Shown here piece by piece: positions 1 through 4,557 of a DNA stretch of 5,178 nucleotides (position 1 is the first letter of the stretch; every line of letters starts with the position of its first letter). Both the position numbers and the translations under genes were made by a program. Source of the stretch: Candidatus Hermodarchaeota archaeon. Lineage in GTDB: Archaea; Asgardarchaeota; Hermodarchaeia; Hermodarchaeales; Hermodarchaeaceae. The notes beneath the pieces are model-generated. The model was not told the DNA's origin. It did not search any database and saw only the letters and a list, made by a program, of their open reading frames with translations. The stretch is from contig JAEOSV010000259.1 in NCBI GenBank assembly GCA_016840185.1, positions 1-5,178 on the forward strand, given 5' to 3'.

Positions 1-116
1 CGGGTTCTATTTTTGAATGGATAGCTGTTTTCTCCTTCCAAGCCTGGGCGATTCTCATCATGGTTGTAATTCTTTGGCGATACAAATCCGCATCCAAGAA
101 ACCTGAAAAGACATAA
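1..116 (+). CDS. C-terminal end of a membrane-anchored protein (partial, 5' end outside window)
   Basis: Reading from base 3, an open frame of 37 codons runs to a TAA at 114-116. It encodes one hydrophobic, Trp-rich stretch (IFEWIAVFSFQAWAILIMVVILW), followed directly by a basic, polar tail RYKSASKKPEKT. This is the usual shape of a last transmembrane helix with a positively charged cytoplasmic end. The rest of the gene lies left of the window, so the family cannot be named. It could be the anchor of a surface protein, like the remnant at 4558-4824, or the last helix of a multi-pass protein. It is followed by a 99-base gap and then the HEAT-repeat gene on the same strand. Confidence is moderate because only a short tail is visible, but the hydrophobic-to-basic pattern ending in a clean stop is convincing. 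Confidence 0.6.
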   Translation, partial: GSIFEWIAVFSFQAWAILIMVVILWRYKSASKKPEKT

Positions 117-142
117 TCACCACCATTACGTCATTTCAAGAG

Positions 143-167
143 CATATATTCATGAAAATATGATAAA
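143..167 (+). promoter_or_regulatory. Possible TATA-box region for the HEAT-repeat gene
   Basis: Two AT-rich stretches, CATATATT at 143-150 and AAAATATGATAAA at 155-167, lie about 50-70 bases before the ATG at 216. Either could act as an archaeal TATA box, giving a leader of roughly 25-40 bases. No BRE is convincing and no Shine-Dalgarno sequence precedes the ATG. This is weak, position-based evidence. Confidence 0.25.
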
Positions 168-215
168 ACCACGTTCAGTACGAATCGCCACACAGATTTT
201 TACCTAAGAAAAGCA

Positions 216-740
216 ATGATAAACCTAAGCCAAAGTGTTGGGGCAGACGTCTTGAGCAACCCTGATAAGATTCTTACATTGGCTAAGATTCTACAGACTC
301 ACCCTGACGAACAGGAACGGGCACGTGCCGTCACCGAACTCGGTGCCATTCGTACCGGAACAGCCTACGAAGCCTTGGGCATTGCCATGCACGACAACTC
401 AGCCCTTGTCCGCAAAGCCGTTGTGAAAGCCTTTGAAGAAGTCGGTGCCGATTGGGTGCTAGCTCCGGTCCTTATTCGCCTTCGGAGCAACGATGCCGAT
501 GCCCGAATGGTTGCCTGCCGCGAACTGGGACGTCATGATGACACCGAAGCTGTCCTCCCCCTGATCGATCGGCTTAGCGATTCCAACCTCCAAGTCCGCA
601 TCGCTGCAGCGCATTCACTTGGTCAACTTTGTGACCCAAGAGCAATCCCGCACCTTCAGGATTTACGACGCCGCGATTGGAATCCCTCACTCCGACATAC
701 AATCGATCGTGCCTTGTTCCAACTACGCCAATCAAAATAA
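216..740 (+). CDS. HEAT-repeat protein (PBS-lyase-like HEAT repeats)
   Basis: The 174-residue product is made almost wholly of about five alpha-helical repeats of roughly 31 residues: about 19-49, 50-81, 82-112, 113-143 and 144-172. The signature is an Asp, then a V-R/A-R pair and an Ala-rich helix ending in L-G. Examples are D60/V65-R66/A68, D95/A96-R97 with L104-G105, and D122/V127-R128/A130-A131 with L135-G136. Proteins of this type are soluble scaffolds that bind other proteins. The family name comes from phycobilin lyases, but nothing here points to bilin chemistry. No signal peptide or membrane segment is visible. The ATG at 216 is the obvious start, although no ribosome binding site precedes it, so the mRNA may use a short or SD-less leader. 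A T6 tract lies nine bases after the stop. Third codon positions are strongly G/C-rich (GCC, GTC, CTC, CGC), unlike the AT-rich genes to the right. The partner is unknown. Confidence 0.9.
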   Translation: MINLSQSVGADVLSNPDKILTLAKILQTHPDEQERARAVTELGAIRTGTAYEALGIAMHDNSALVRKAVVKAFEEVGADWVLAPVLIRLRSNDADARMVACRELGRHDDTEAVLPLIDRLSDSNLQVRIAAAHSLGQLCDPRAIPHLQDLRRRDWNPSLRHTIDRALFQLRQSK

Positions 741-746
741 GCTAGC

Positions 747-757
747 TCTTTTTTGTT
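747..757 (+). terminator. T-tract terminator after the HEAT-repeat gene
   Basis: CTCTTTTTTGTT, with T6 at 749-754, begins a few bases after the TAA at 738-740. Archaeal termination commonly relies on such T tracts without a strong hairpin. Its position fits an end for the HEAT transcript, which would make the next gene (about 830) a separate unit or a read-through one. Confidence 0.45.
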
Positions 758-829
758 AGAAGTAAAACCGATGCGTTTATCAAGATTAAGTAGCCTTACA
801 AAACAATCAATTCTGTCAATTACTTAAGG

Positions 830-1198
830 TTGTATATTGTTTTGAATGACACAGAAACCCCCTCAACATTGGTTCGCGTCGGTGGATGGCTCCAAATTCC
901 ATTCGCCCTCTTTTCAATTCTCTTTAGTGTCTGGATGTTATGGATACTTTGGCCAATACTCGTTGACCCCCTCTTCTGGCTGGCATGGGGATGGTGGACG
1001 CTTCTCAGTATGATTTTCCTCATGTTCACAGGAGTCTTAGGGATAGCTCTCGCGATTATCTGGCTTCGATGGCGACACGACATCACCGGAAACAGGCAAC
1101 GACTTATCACAACAGGAATTGTCGGTATGATTCTAGCGGGAACGGTACCGGGACTACTTGTCCTTATCGGGGCAGCAATCTACCCCACTAATAAATAG
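830..1198 (+). CDS. Small Trp-rich integral membrane protein, unknown function
   Basis: The frame encodes up to 122 residues ending at TAA 1196-1198. No ATG lies near the 5' end. The first candidate is TTG at 830, giving 122 residues, and a second is TTG at 842, giving 118. An AAGGT at 826-830 overlaps the first start and sits 11 bases before the second, so the start is unsettled and 842 is plausible. Three membrane spans are visible at about 24-45, 55-79 and 94-117. The middle span is followed by a basic loop (RWRH, then RQR) that is probably cytoplasmic. Ten of the residues are Trp, seven of them between 35 and 56. The Gly-rich last span (GIVGMILAG...GLLVLIG) resembles small archaeal and bacterial membrane proteins of the DUF4064 kind, but I cannot assign a family. 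The reading on the opposite strand (820-1110) is a shadow. The gene follows the HEAT gene by 89 bases and converges on the methyltransferase gene. Confidence 0.75.
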   Translation: MYIVLNDTETPSTLVRVGGWLQIPFALFSILFSVWMLWILWPILVDPLFWLAWGWWTLLSMIFLMFTGVLGIALAIIWLRWRHDITGNRQRLITTGIVGMILAGTVPGLLVLIGAAIYPTNK

Positions 1199-1219
1199 GA
1201 GTTAGAGATTTCTCTTAGC

Positions 1220-1246
1220 GGTTTTTCTCTCTTCTCTATACAGAGA
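1220..1246 (+). terminator. T-rich terminator region after the small membrane protein gene
   Basis: A pyrimidine-rich run containing T5 (GTTTTTCTCTCTTCTCT, 1221-1237) begins 23 bases after the stop at 1198. It merges into a small hairpin, TCTCT/AGAGA (1233-1237 and 1242-1246) with a four-base loop. T-rich runs of this kind terminate archaeal transcripts. Confidence 0.45.
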
Positions 1247-1286
1247 CCACTAATTCCAAATTACTTATGAAGGGTTACCGCAAATT

Positions 1287-1336
1287 CGCTCATAGAGCGG
1301 GGTTGATCTAAGACGAAATTTCAAATCAGATTTCGT
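1287..1336. terminator. Inverted repeats at the convergent junction
   Basis: Two small inverted repeats lie between the converging genes. CGCTC/GAGCG (1287-1291 and 1295-1299) has a three-base loop and is GC-rich. ACGAAAT/ATTTCGT (1313-1319 and 1330-1336) is a perfect seven-base pair enclosing the methyltransferase stop codon (TGA, 1326-1328 on the minus strand). Both could fold in either transcript, so they may end transcription in both directions or stabilise the 3' ends. No long T tract follows on the minus strand, so the assignment is tentative. Confidence 0.3.
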
Positions 1337-1862
1337 AAAGATAAAGAATAGGGTCTTCAGTGGTTTTAACTGGCGTCCATCCATCAAACTGAAAAGCATG
1401 TGAAACCACACGAGTTCCCGGATTGAGCTCAGTTGTAAACTTTTCTTTTATCCGATTGTTAACTCCTGGCATCTGAAATATTGTCAAGACCGTGGCCTCG
1501 GAAAAATTTTGATGAAAAAAATTCCCCCAGATCACCTTCACTTTCTTTTTCAAGCCTCGAAATCGAATCACTAATCGCGACCAAAGAACTCGTCCTGGAT
1601 CGGCTTCAATACCAATTGAGCGAGCACCGAACTCTTTCGCAGCCATTACGATGATGCGTCCATCACCGGAACCCAAATCTAATACTGTATCCTTTGAATT
1701 CACTTGAGCGAGTTCTAACATCTTTCGCACTGTTCTTCTGGGTGTTGGCACCCAAGGTGCTCCAATAATTGAAGGCCAGACAGCCCATACCGCAACACCG
1801 ATGGCAACGACACATATGATTGGAAAAATGATCGGAATAACAAAAAAATAACCCTGCAACAT
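1326..1862 (-). CDS. Membrane-anchored class I SAM-dependent methyltransferase, aKMT/FAM173 (ATPSC-KMT)-like
   Basis: From the ATG at 1862 the product has 178 residues; a TTG at 1874 would add four. The numbers here count from that TTG. Residues 9-37 form one hydrophobic N-terminal helix. The PWVPTP segment (40-45) leads into a Rossmann methyltransferase core. Motif I is V64-L-D-L-G-S-G-D-G-R-I74, the SAM loop. E90 in IGIEADP would bind the ribose hydroxyls, and W98-S-R follows. GNFF (117-120) holds the motif II position. P152-G-T-R-V-V-S-H159 and GWTP (165-168) form the C-terminal strand. This order matches archaeal aKMT and the mitochondrial FAM173 lysine methyltransferases, which modify protein lysines, so lysine methylation at the membrane is a reasonable inference but the substrate is unknown. 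As I recall the family, the GNFF position is usually GD; here it is Asn118. A TATA-like box about 35 bases upstream supports the ATG start with a very short leader, or a leaderless TTG start. Confidence 0.82.
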   Translation of the reverse strand: MLQGYFFVIPIIFPIICVVAIGVAVWAVWPSIIGAPWVPTPRRTVRKMLELAQVNSKDTVLDLGSGDGRIIVMAAKEFGARSIGIEADPGRVLWSRLVIRFRGLKKKVKVIWGNFFHQNFSEATVLTIFQMPGVNNRIKEKFTTELNPGTRVVSHAFQFDGWTPVKTTEDPILYLYEI

Positions 1863-1896
1863 ACCAACCAGCAAATTAGTGATTATTTGTCACTGA

Positions 1897-1910
1897 AATA
1901 TTTACTCACT
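1897..1910 (-). promoter_or_regulatory. TATA/BRE-like promoter of the methyltransferase gene
   Basis: On the minus strand a purine-rich GAGTGAG leads into TAAATATT (1904 down to 1897), a good archaeal TATA box preceded by a weak BRE. Transcription starting about 25 bases downstream would begin near 1875. That places the TTG at 1874 at the very 5' end and the ATG at 1862 about a dozen bases in. Confidence 0.45.
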
Positions 1911-1952
1911 CTAACAATTTACCTAAAAGCATATTCACCTTACTCTCTCTGC

Positions 1953-1979
1953 TCTCCTCGGTGAAACAAACTGAGGAGA
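1953..1979. other. Intergenic hairpin, 10-bp stem with 7-base loop
   Basis: TCTCCTC (1953-1959) is the exact complement of GAGGAGA (1973-1979). The stem continues inward as GGT/ACT with one G-T pair, leaving the loop GAAACAA (1963-1969). As plus-strand RNA all ten pairs form. As minus-strand RNA the G-T pair becomes a C-A mismatch. No plus-strand gene flanks it and no T tract follows, so it is not an ordinary terminator. It could be a DNA operator or part of an untranslated or small RNA. Confidence 0.4.
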
Positions 1980-2031
1980 ACAACCAAGAGTAATCCGTGA
2001 TTTCATGTCGAAAACCCCACCTAATAGTTCG

Positions 2032-2084
2032 TTGTACGACTGACGCCTTTTACTCACAAACCCAAGATTTGTTGAACTTTTTTC
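2032..2084 (+). repeat. Dispersed intergenic repeat, copy A
   Basis: This copy is 53 bases and pairs with copy C over its full length, with about five mismatches and a one-base gap. It carries the 19-base core TTTTACTCACAAACCCAAG at 2048-2066 exactly, then a diverged ATTTGTT where the other copies have CCTTACT, then GAACTTTTTTC. It shares the left arm TTGTACGAC with copy C. It lies 92-144 bases past the stop of the tandem-GNAT gene and about 170 bases before the methyltransferase start, both on the minus strand. Confidence 0.9.
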
Positions 2085-2102
2085 TTCTCATAATGAACTA
2101 GA

Positions 2103-2134
2103 GTTTCCTTTCTTTTTTTTAACCAGAAAGAAAC
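2103..2134 (-). terminator. Imperfect hairpin downstream of the tandem-GNAT stop
   Basis: GTTTC-C-TTTCT (2103-2113, one bulged C) pairs with AGAAAGAAAC (2125-2134) around an AT-rich loop that contains most of a T8 run (2113-2120). It starts about 40 bases past the GNAT stop codon. On the minus strand the pyrimidine-rich arm comes first and is T-rich (GTTTCTTTCT), so it may act as a 3'-end signal for that gene. Its T8 reads as a terminator on the plus strand, where there is no gene. Confidence 0.3.
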
Positions 2135-2175
2135 ATGTAATTAAAATTTGAATTCTCATAGAGTTAAACAAGAAG

Positions 2176-3072
2176 TCAGAATTTCTTGGTTAGGTAGTAC
2201 TCCTTAACATTATTCGGATACGCGTCTGAAAAACCAAGAATTTCATACCCCTGACTCCTCAAGAACTCCAGATTCTGGAATGAGAAGCATGCAACCTGTC
2301 CAGATAAACATCTCATCCCTTTAGCTAGAGTTTCAGCATGCATCAATAGATCCATTCCGTATCCCATTCCACGATGGTTCTCATCAACCCAGAATTTCGC
2401 TATGTTCAATATCCCAAGTATTGTATAACCACTTATTCCTCCAATCACTTCTCCCTCATTCCGCTTTATCACAAAACAGTAGTCGGATTGGGGGTGTTCC
2501 TTCAGAAAACTTTGTGCATGCTTGTCAAAGTTCCGACCAAGCCCTGAACGAACGGTTTTGATCTCTTCTTCTGAAGGGTTTGATGTGATTGTAAACCGGT
2601 TTGGGTCTACCTTTGGTGTTGCCCTGTCATCCAAAGAGGCGAGGCGGGTCATCAAGACATATTCCTTGATCCCACTATGATAGCCATCATAGGTCACGAT
2701 GAGGTCGTAACCAACTGCCTGATAGAATTGTGGTGCTTGCCAAGAGAATGTGTACACATGGGATGAGATGCACCCAATCTCCTTTGCCAATTTCTGCGCT
2801 TCTATAACGAGGTCTTTTCCATATCCTAACCCTCGATACTTTTCATCGACCCATAGCACCTCGAGATATTGGCTCCAGTAGAGCGTACTTGTGATGATGC
2901 CACCAACGACTTTTCCCTCGTGATCTTTCAAGACCAAATTATGCCAGGGTTGTGGGCTGTTGAACTCCCAATTGGTCTTTTCCATGTTGTAGGACTCCAG
3001 ACCTTGCTGGAACTTCTTCACTTCTTCATCAGTCGGGTCGCTAATGACTGCATAACGATGTGATCCACTCAT
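2176..3072 (-). CDS. Tandem-duplicated GNAT-family N-acetyltransferase
   Basis: The 298-residue protein consists of two copies of one GNAT domain: about 7-143, then a charged linker, then about 160-298. Twice the usual length fits an internal duplication. Each half has the acetyl-CoA pyrophosphate loop, R80-G-L-G-Y-G85 and R234-G-M-G-Y-G239, preceded by the matching strands LWVDE and FWVDE. GNAT enzymes move an acetyl group from acetyl-CoA to an amine; the substrate here cannot be read. The C-terminal F-Y-x-x-x-G-Y motif is intact in the first half (F116-Y117, G121-Y122), where Tyr is the usual general acid. In the second half it is F270-L271 with G275-Y276, so that Tyr is lost and the second site may be impaired or structural. 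The ATG start is backed by AGGT at 3079-3082, six bases upstream, and by a TATA box at about 3122-3129. No membrane segment is seen. The small opposite-strand reading at 2869-3063 is a shadow. Confidence 0.92.
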   Translation of the reverse strand: MSGSHRYAVISDPTDEEVKKFQQGLESYNMEKTNWEFNSPQPWHNLVLKDHEGKVVGGIITSTLYWSQYLEVLWVDEKYRGLGYGKDLVIEAQKLAKEIGCISSHVYTFSWQAPQFYQAVGYDLIVTYDGYHSGIKEYVLMTRLASLDDRATPKVDPNRFTITSNPSEEEIKTVRSGLGRNFDKHAQSFLKEHPQSDYCFVIKRNEGEVIGGISGYTILGILNIAKFWVDENHRGMGYGMDLLMHAETLAKGMRCLSGQVACFSFQNLEFLRSQGYEILGFSDAYPNNVKEYYLTKKF

Positions 3073-3078
3073 TTGAAG

Positions 3079-3082
3079 ACCT
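3079..3082 (-). promoter_or_regulatory. Shine-Dalgarno site of the tandem-GNAT gene
   Basis: AGGT on the minus strand ends six bases before the ATG at 3072. This is good spacing for pairing with the 3' end of 16S rRNA and it fixes the start codon. Confidence 0.5.
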
Positions 3083-3121
3083 GCTCACTTAACATGGAAG
3101 TCAACTCTGTATCATTAATAT

Positions 3122-3135
3122 CTTTTAAACCACGC
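3122..3135 (-). promoter_or_regulatory. TATA-like promoter of the tandem-GNAT gene
   Basis: TTTAAAAG (minus strand, 3129 down to 3122), preceded by GCGTGG, lies about 50 bases before the ATG. A start site 25 bases further on would give a leader of nearly 30 bases that includes the AGGT ribosome binding site. The position is consistent, but the box is not a perfect consensus. Confidence 0.4.
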
Positions 3136-3164
3136 TAATTTGAAAAATCCCTTAGGATAACAAG

Positions 3165-3226
3165 TATTCTGTTCTAAAATAGAATATCATCATTTGATGA
3201 TTAACTGCTAATGATTGATAATCAAT
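3165..3226. promoter_or_regulatory. Cluster of three adjacent palindromes upstream of the tandem-GNAT promoter
   Basis: Three inverted repeats follow one another. TATTCT/AGAATA spans 3165-3170 and 3181-3186, with TTCT/AGAA nested inside. ATCATCA-TT-TGATGAT spans 3186-3201. ATTGAT-A-ATCAAT spans 3214-3226. They begin about 35 bases upstream of the GNAT TATA box, where an activator or repressor could bind. AT-rich spacers produce palindromes by chance, but three perfect ones in about 60 bases is notable. Confidence 0.35.
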
Positions 3227-3320
3227 GGACATCCGATATGCTTTTACTCACAAACCCAAGCCTTACTAAACTTTTTCTTGGTTTTACTTCATAGTTTCCC
3301 CGAATATCCTTAACTGCTAA
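3201..3320 (+). repeat. 11-base direct repeat flanking repeat copy B
   Basis: TTAACTGCTAA occurs exactly at 3201-3211 and 3310-3320, on either side of copy B. Each is preceded by GAATATC (3182-3188 and 3302-3308); the left one is separated from it by a palindrome and the right one by a single base. The pairing of both words suggests a real duplication rather than chance. It may be a target-site duplication or the residue of a local rearrangement. Confidence 0.45.
3241..3277 (+). repeat. Dispersed intergenic repeat, copy B
   Basis: This copy carries the 19-base core TTTTACTCACAAACCCAAG exactly (3242-3260), followed by CCTTACTAAACTTTTTC. That matches copy C except for one G-to-A change and one T fewer. 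The left arm (TTGTACGAC...) of copies A and C is missing or badly diverged here. The copy lies about 170 bases before the tandem-GNAT start and about 250 bases past the stop of the six-helix gene. Confidence 0.9.
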
Positions 3321-3450
3321 ACCTATCGAAGAAGCTCCGAGGTCCATGGTTTTATCCCTTAAAGCCATTTCTTATCTACTTTATTCACTAATCAACAAGT
3401 TACCAATGGAGTATCGTTTAACTTGTTTACGAAATAGCGTATGTGTCTTC

Positions 3451-3476
3451 CCCTGGGAACCACGTCCCGAACAGGG
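3451..3476 (-). terminator. GC-rich hairpin downstream of the six-helix gene
   Basis: On the minus strand CCCTG, a UUC bulge and GGGAC, a three-base loop GTG, then GTTCC and CAGGG form a ten-pair stem with one G-U pair. In the plus-strand sense one pair becomes A-C, so the fold favours the transcript of the six-helix gene, whose stop lies about 50 bases upstream. It could protect or end the 3' end. It lacks a following T tract. Confidence 0.35.
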
Positions 3477-3524
3477 TATAATGACAGAGTTCCAATTTGT
3501 GATTTGGATTTCTAATAGAGGTGT

Positions 3525-4103
3525 CTATTTTCGAAGTGCTATGACAAAGTAAAGGAAACCAAAGAGATAGACAATAGCGACTCCCATTGACCAGGCCTGA
3601 ATCCAGATTGAGGGAGGTAATCCGTAGTTCATAAACTGAATTATGAGATTAACAAATCCCCAAATCATGAAAAGGATTCCAGTTATCATTGCGATGAGTC
3701 CAATGTCGTCACGTGTTAGCCAGATAGTATAGCCAAGTACTACGTAAATGATGAGATAGAAAATCCAGAAGAGCCAACTGAGGTAGAGGTTAGCTGTTGC
3801 AAAGTCTAAAACTGTGAGAAGTAGTGGAAACAGAATATCGAGTAGAATTAATGCGACGAGAATCTGTAGTACCAATAGGAGTATCGCTGCGATTAGCGGT
3901 AGAAAATTACCAGTTTCTCTGTAGAGACCGAATATTGCCAATACAAGGAAAACTAGTGCGAGAACTGCAACCCAATCCAGAATGAGAACAGGGGGAAGCG
4001 CATAGATCAGCAGATAGACGTTGTAGAAAAACAAAATGCTAAGAATTAAACACCCGATTGCACCTAGTGCAAATAAGACATTGTTTAGAGTATCTTTACC
4101 CAT
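3525..4103 (-). CDS. Six-helix integral membrane protein, unknown function
   Basis: The 192-residue product is strongly hydrophobic, with about six membrane spans at 9-34, 39-60, 68-98 (long), 106-128, 134-158 and 170-190. It has short polar loops (YRETGN near 61-66, TRDD at 130-133) and ends in LRK. There is no signal peptide cleavage site and no charged residue pattern typical of a known transporter, so no function is offered. It resembles the small unassigned multi-pass proteins common in archaeal genomes. The start is the ATG at 4103, preceded after a seven-base spacer by GGTGA, a good Shine-Dalgarno sequence. An upstream in-frame TTG at 4121 would add six residues (MFGEHT) but would translate across that site, so I reject it. 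The gene ends with TAG at 3525-3527. It stands alone, with its own TATA/BRE-like promoter and spacers of more than 430 bases on each side. Codons are AT-rich. Confidence 0.85.
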   Translation of the reverse strand: MGKDTLNNVLFALGAIGCLILSILFFYNVYLLIYALPPVLILDWVAVLALVFLVLAIFGLYRETGNFLPLIAAILLLVLQILVALILLDILFPLLLTVLDFATANLYLSWLFWIFYLIIYVVLGYTIWLTRDDIGLIAMITGILFMIWGFVNLIIQFMNYGLPPSIWIQAWSMGVAIVYLFGFLYFVIALRK

Positions 4104-4169
4104 GGTGTGTTCACCAAACAAATACTGGTTAGTGTGTAAGGGAAACCCCTTGAGCTAAACTACTATAAA

Positions 4170-4183
4170 ATATTTAATTCGAA
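4170..4183 (-). promoter_or_regulatory. TATA/BRE promoter of the six-helix gene
   Basis: On the minus strand TTCGAA (4183-4178), a BRE-like purine-containing element, runs straight into TTAAATAT (4177-4170), a near-consensus archaeal TATA box. A second AT run, TTTTATAG, follows. Initiation 25 bases downstream would give a leader of about 45 bases that ends with the GGTGA site. An eight-base palindrome GGGTACCC (4194-4201) lies ten bases further upstream and could be an operator. Confidence 0.5.
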
Positions 4184-4437
4184 GTATATGTATGGGTACC
4201 CGTTGATATTTTCTAAACAGAATACTAGGTGTAAATATATCAAAATGAAACGAAGTGACTAATCCTTTGAAATTTGAAAGAACACGAATGGGTTTAATCC
4301 ATATGAAACACTCAACTTACGACCGAGATGTTGTTCTAAAATTAGACCGAAAATGATCACATATCGTACTGGTCATCGCCTTAATAACGAGGTGCGTTGA
4401 TAACAGGAATAAAGACGCCTAATATGCCTAATTCCTT

Positions 4438-4491
4438 TTGTACGACCGACGCCTTTTTACTCACAAACCCAAGCCTTACTGAACTTTTTTC
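4438..4491 (+). repeat. Dispersed intergenic repeat, copy C (most complete)
   Basis: This is the reference copy. TTGTACGAC (4438-4446) is shared with copy A. The 19-base core at 4455-4473 is identical to copies A and B. The CCTTACTGAACTTTTTTC end (4474-4491) is shared with copy B and partly with A and D. Beyond it, AGAAAAAGCTGT (from 4494) resembles AGAAAAAGTTGT after copy D, so the repeat may extend to about 4506. It starts about 70 bases past the stop of the surface-protein remnant. Read on the minus strand it contains an open reading FSKAWVCE followed by TAA, seen likewise in copy B. Confidence 0.92.
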
Positions 4492-4557
4492 CCAGAAAAA
4501 GCTGTAACGAATCATTATCAGAAGACAGTATCGACACACGAGCCCTGTTCTTCGGTG

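Larger units (their letters stand above)
1863..2175. other. 313-base spacer between tandem-GNAT and methyltransferase genes
   Basis: No coding region is supported here. In order along the plus strand the spacer holds the methyltransferase promoter (1897-1910), a strong hairpin (1953-1979), repeat copy A (2032-2084) and a T8-containing imperfect hairpin (2103-2134) downstream of the GNAT stop. Base composition is AT-rich, with many T and A runs, as expected for archaeal intergenic DNA. Confidence 0.7.
3073..3524. other. 452-base spacer between the six-helix and tandem-GNAT genes
   Basis: No gene is supported here. The spacer holds the GNAT ribosome binding site and promoter (3079-3135), a run of three palindromes (3165-3226), repeat copy B (3241-3277) bracketed by an 11-base direct repeat, and a GC-rich hairpin (3451-3476) just past the stop of the six-helix gene. 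A 68-codon plus-strand reading at 3346-3552 overlaps the six-helix gene and has no recognisable domain, so I do not call it. Confidence 0.65.
4104..4557. other. 454-base spacer between the surface-protein remnant and the six-helix gene
   Basis: No gene is supported here. The spacer holds the six-helix promoter (4170-4183), the palindrome GGGTACCC, two TTCTAAA-type motifs (4211-4224 and 4334-4346), a small tandem GCCTAAT-GCCTAAT (4417-4432), and repeat copy C (4438-4491). A plus-strand frame from GTG 4255 to TGA 4354-4356 gives only 33 residues with no recognisable motif. Confidence 0.65.

Noticed and set aside
795..806. AGCCTTAC near 791-800, similar to part of the dispersed repeat
   Set aside because: Only eight bases match, and the 19-base core and T-rich end are missing; chance similarity.
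985..1191. Second plus-strand frame inside the small membrane protein gene, and an opposite-strand frame at 820-1110
   Set aside because: Both are out-of-frame readings of a convincing hydrophobic gene and have no domain of their own.
3186..3280. Possible C/D box small RNA, since TGATGA and CTGA-like words occur near the repeats
   Set aside because: The box C words lack the required purine or lie on the other strand, and the box D word is CTAA in copy B. No copy shows the full C-D'-C'-D order.
3346..3552. Plus-strand open frame of 68 codons in the spacer, overlapping the end of the six-helix gene
   Set aside because: No recognisable domain. Its GAGGT is only two bases from the ATG, too close for a ribosome binding site, and it runs antisense into a well-supported gene.
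4255..4422. Plus-strand frame from GTG 4255 (33 codons to TGA 4354) with a further hydrophobic 22 codons after the stop
   Set aside because: Too short, no ribosome binding site, no match to a known peptide; likely chance in AT-rich DNA.
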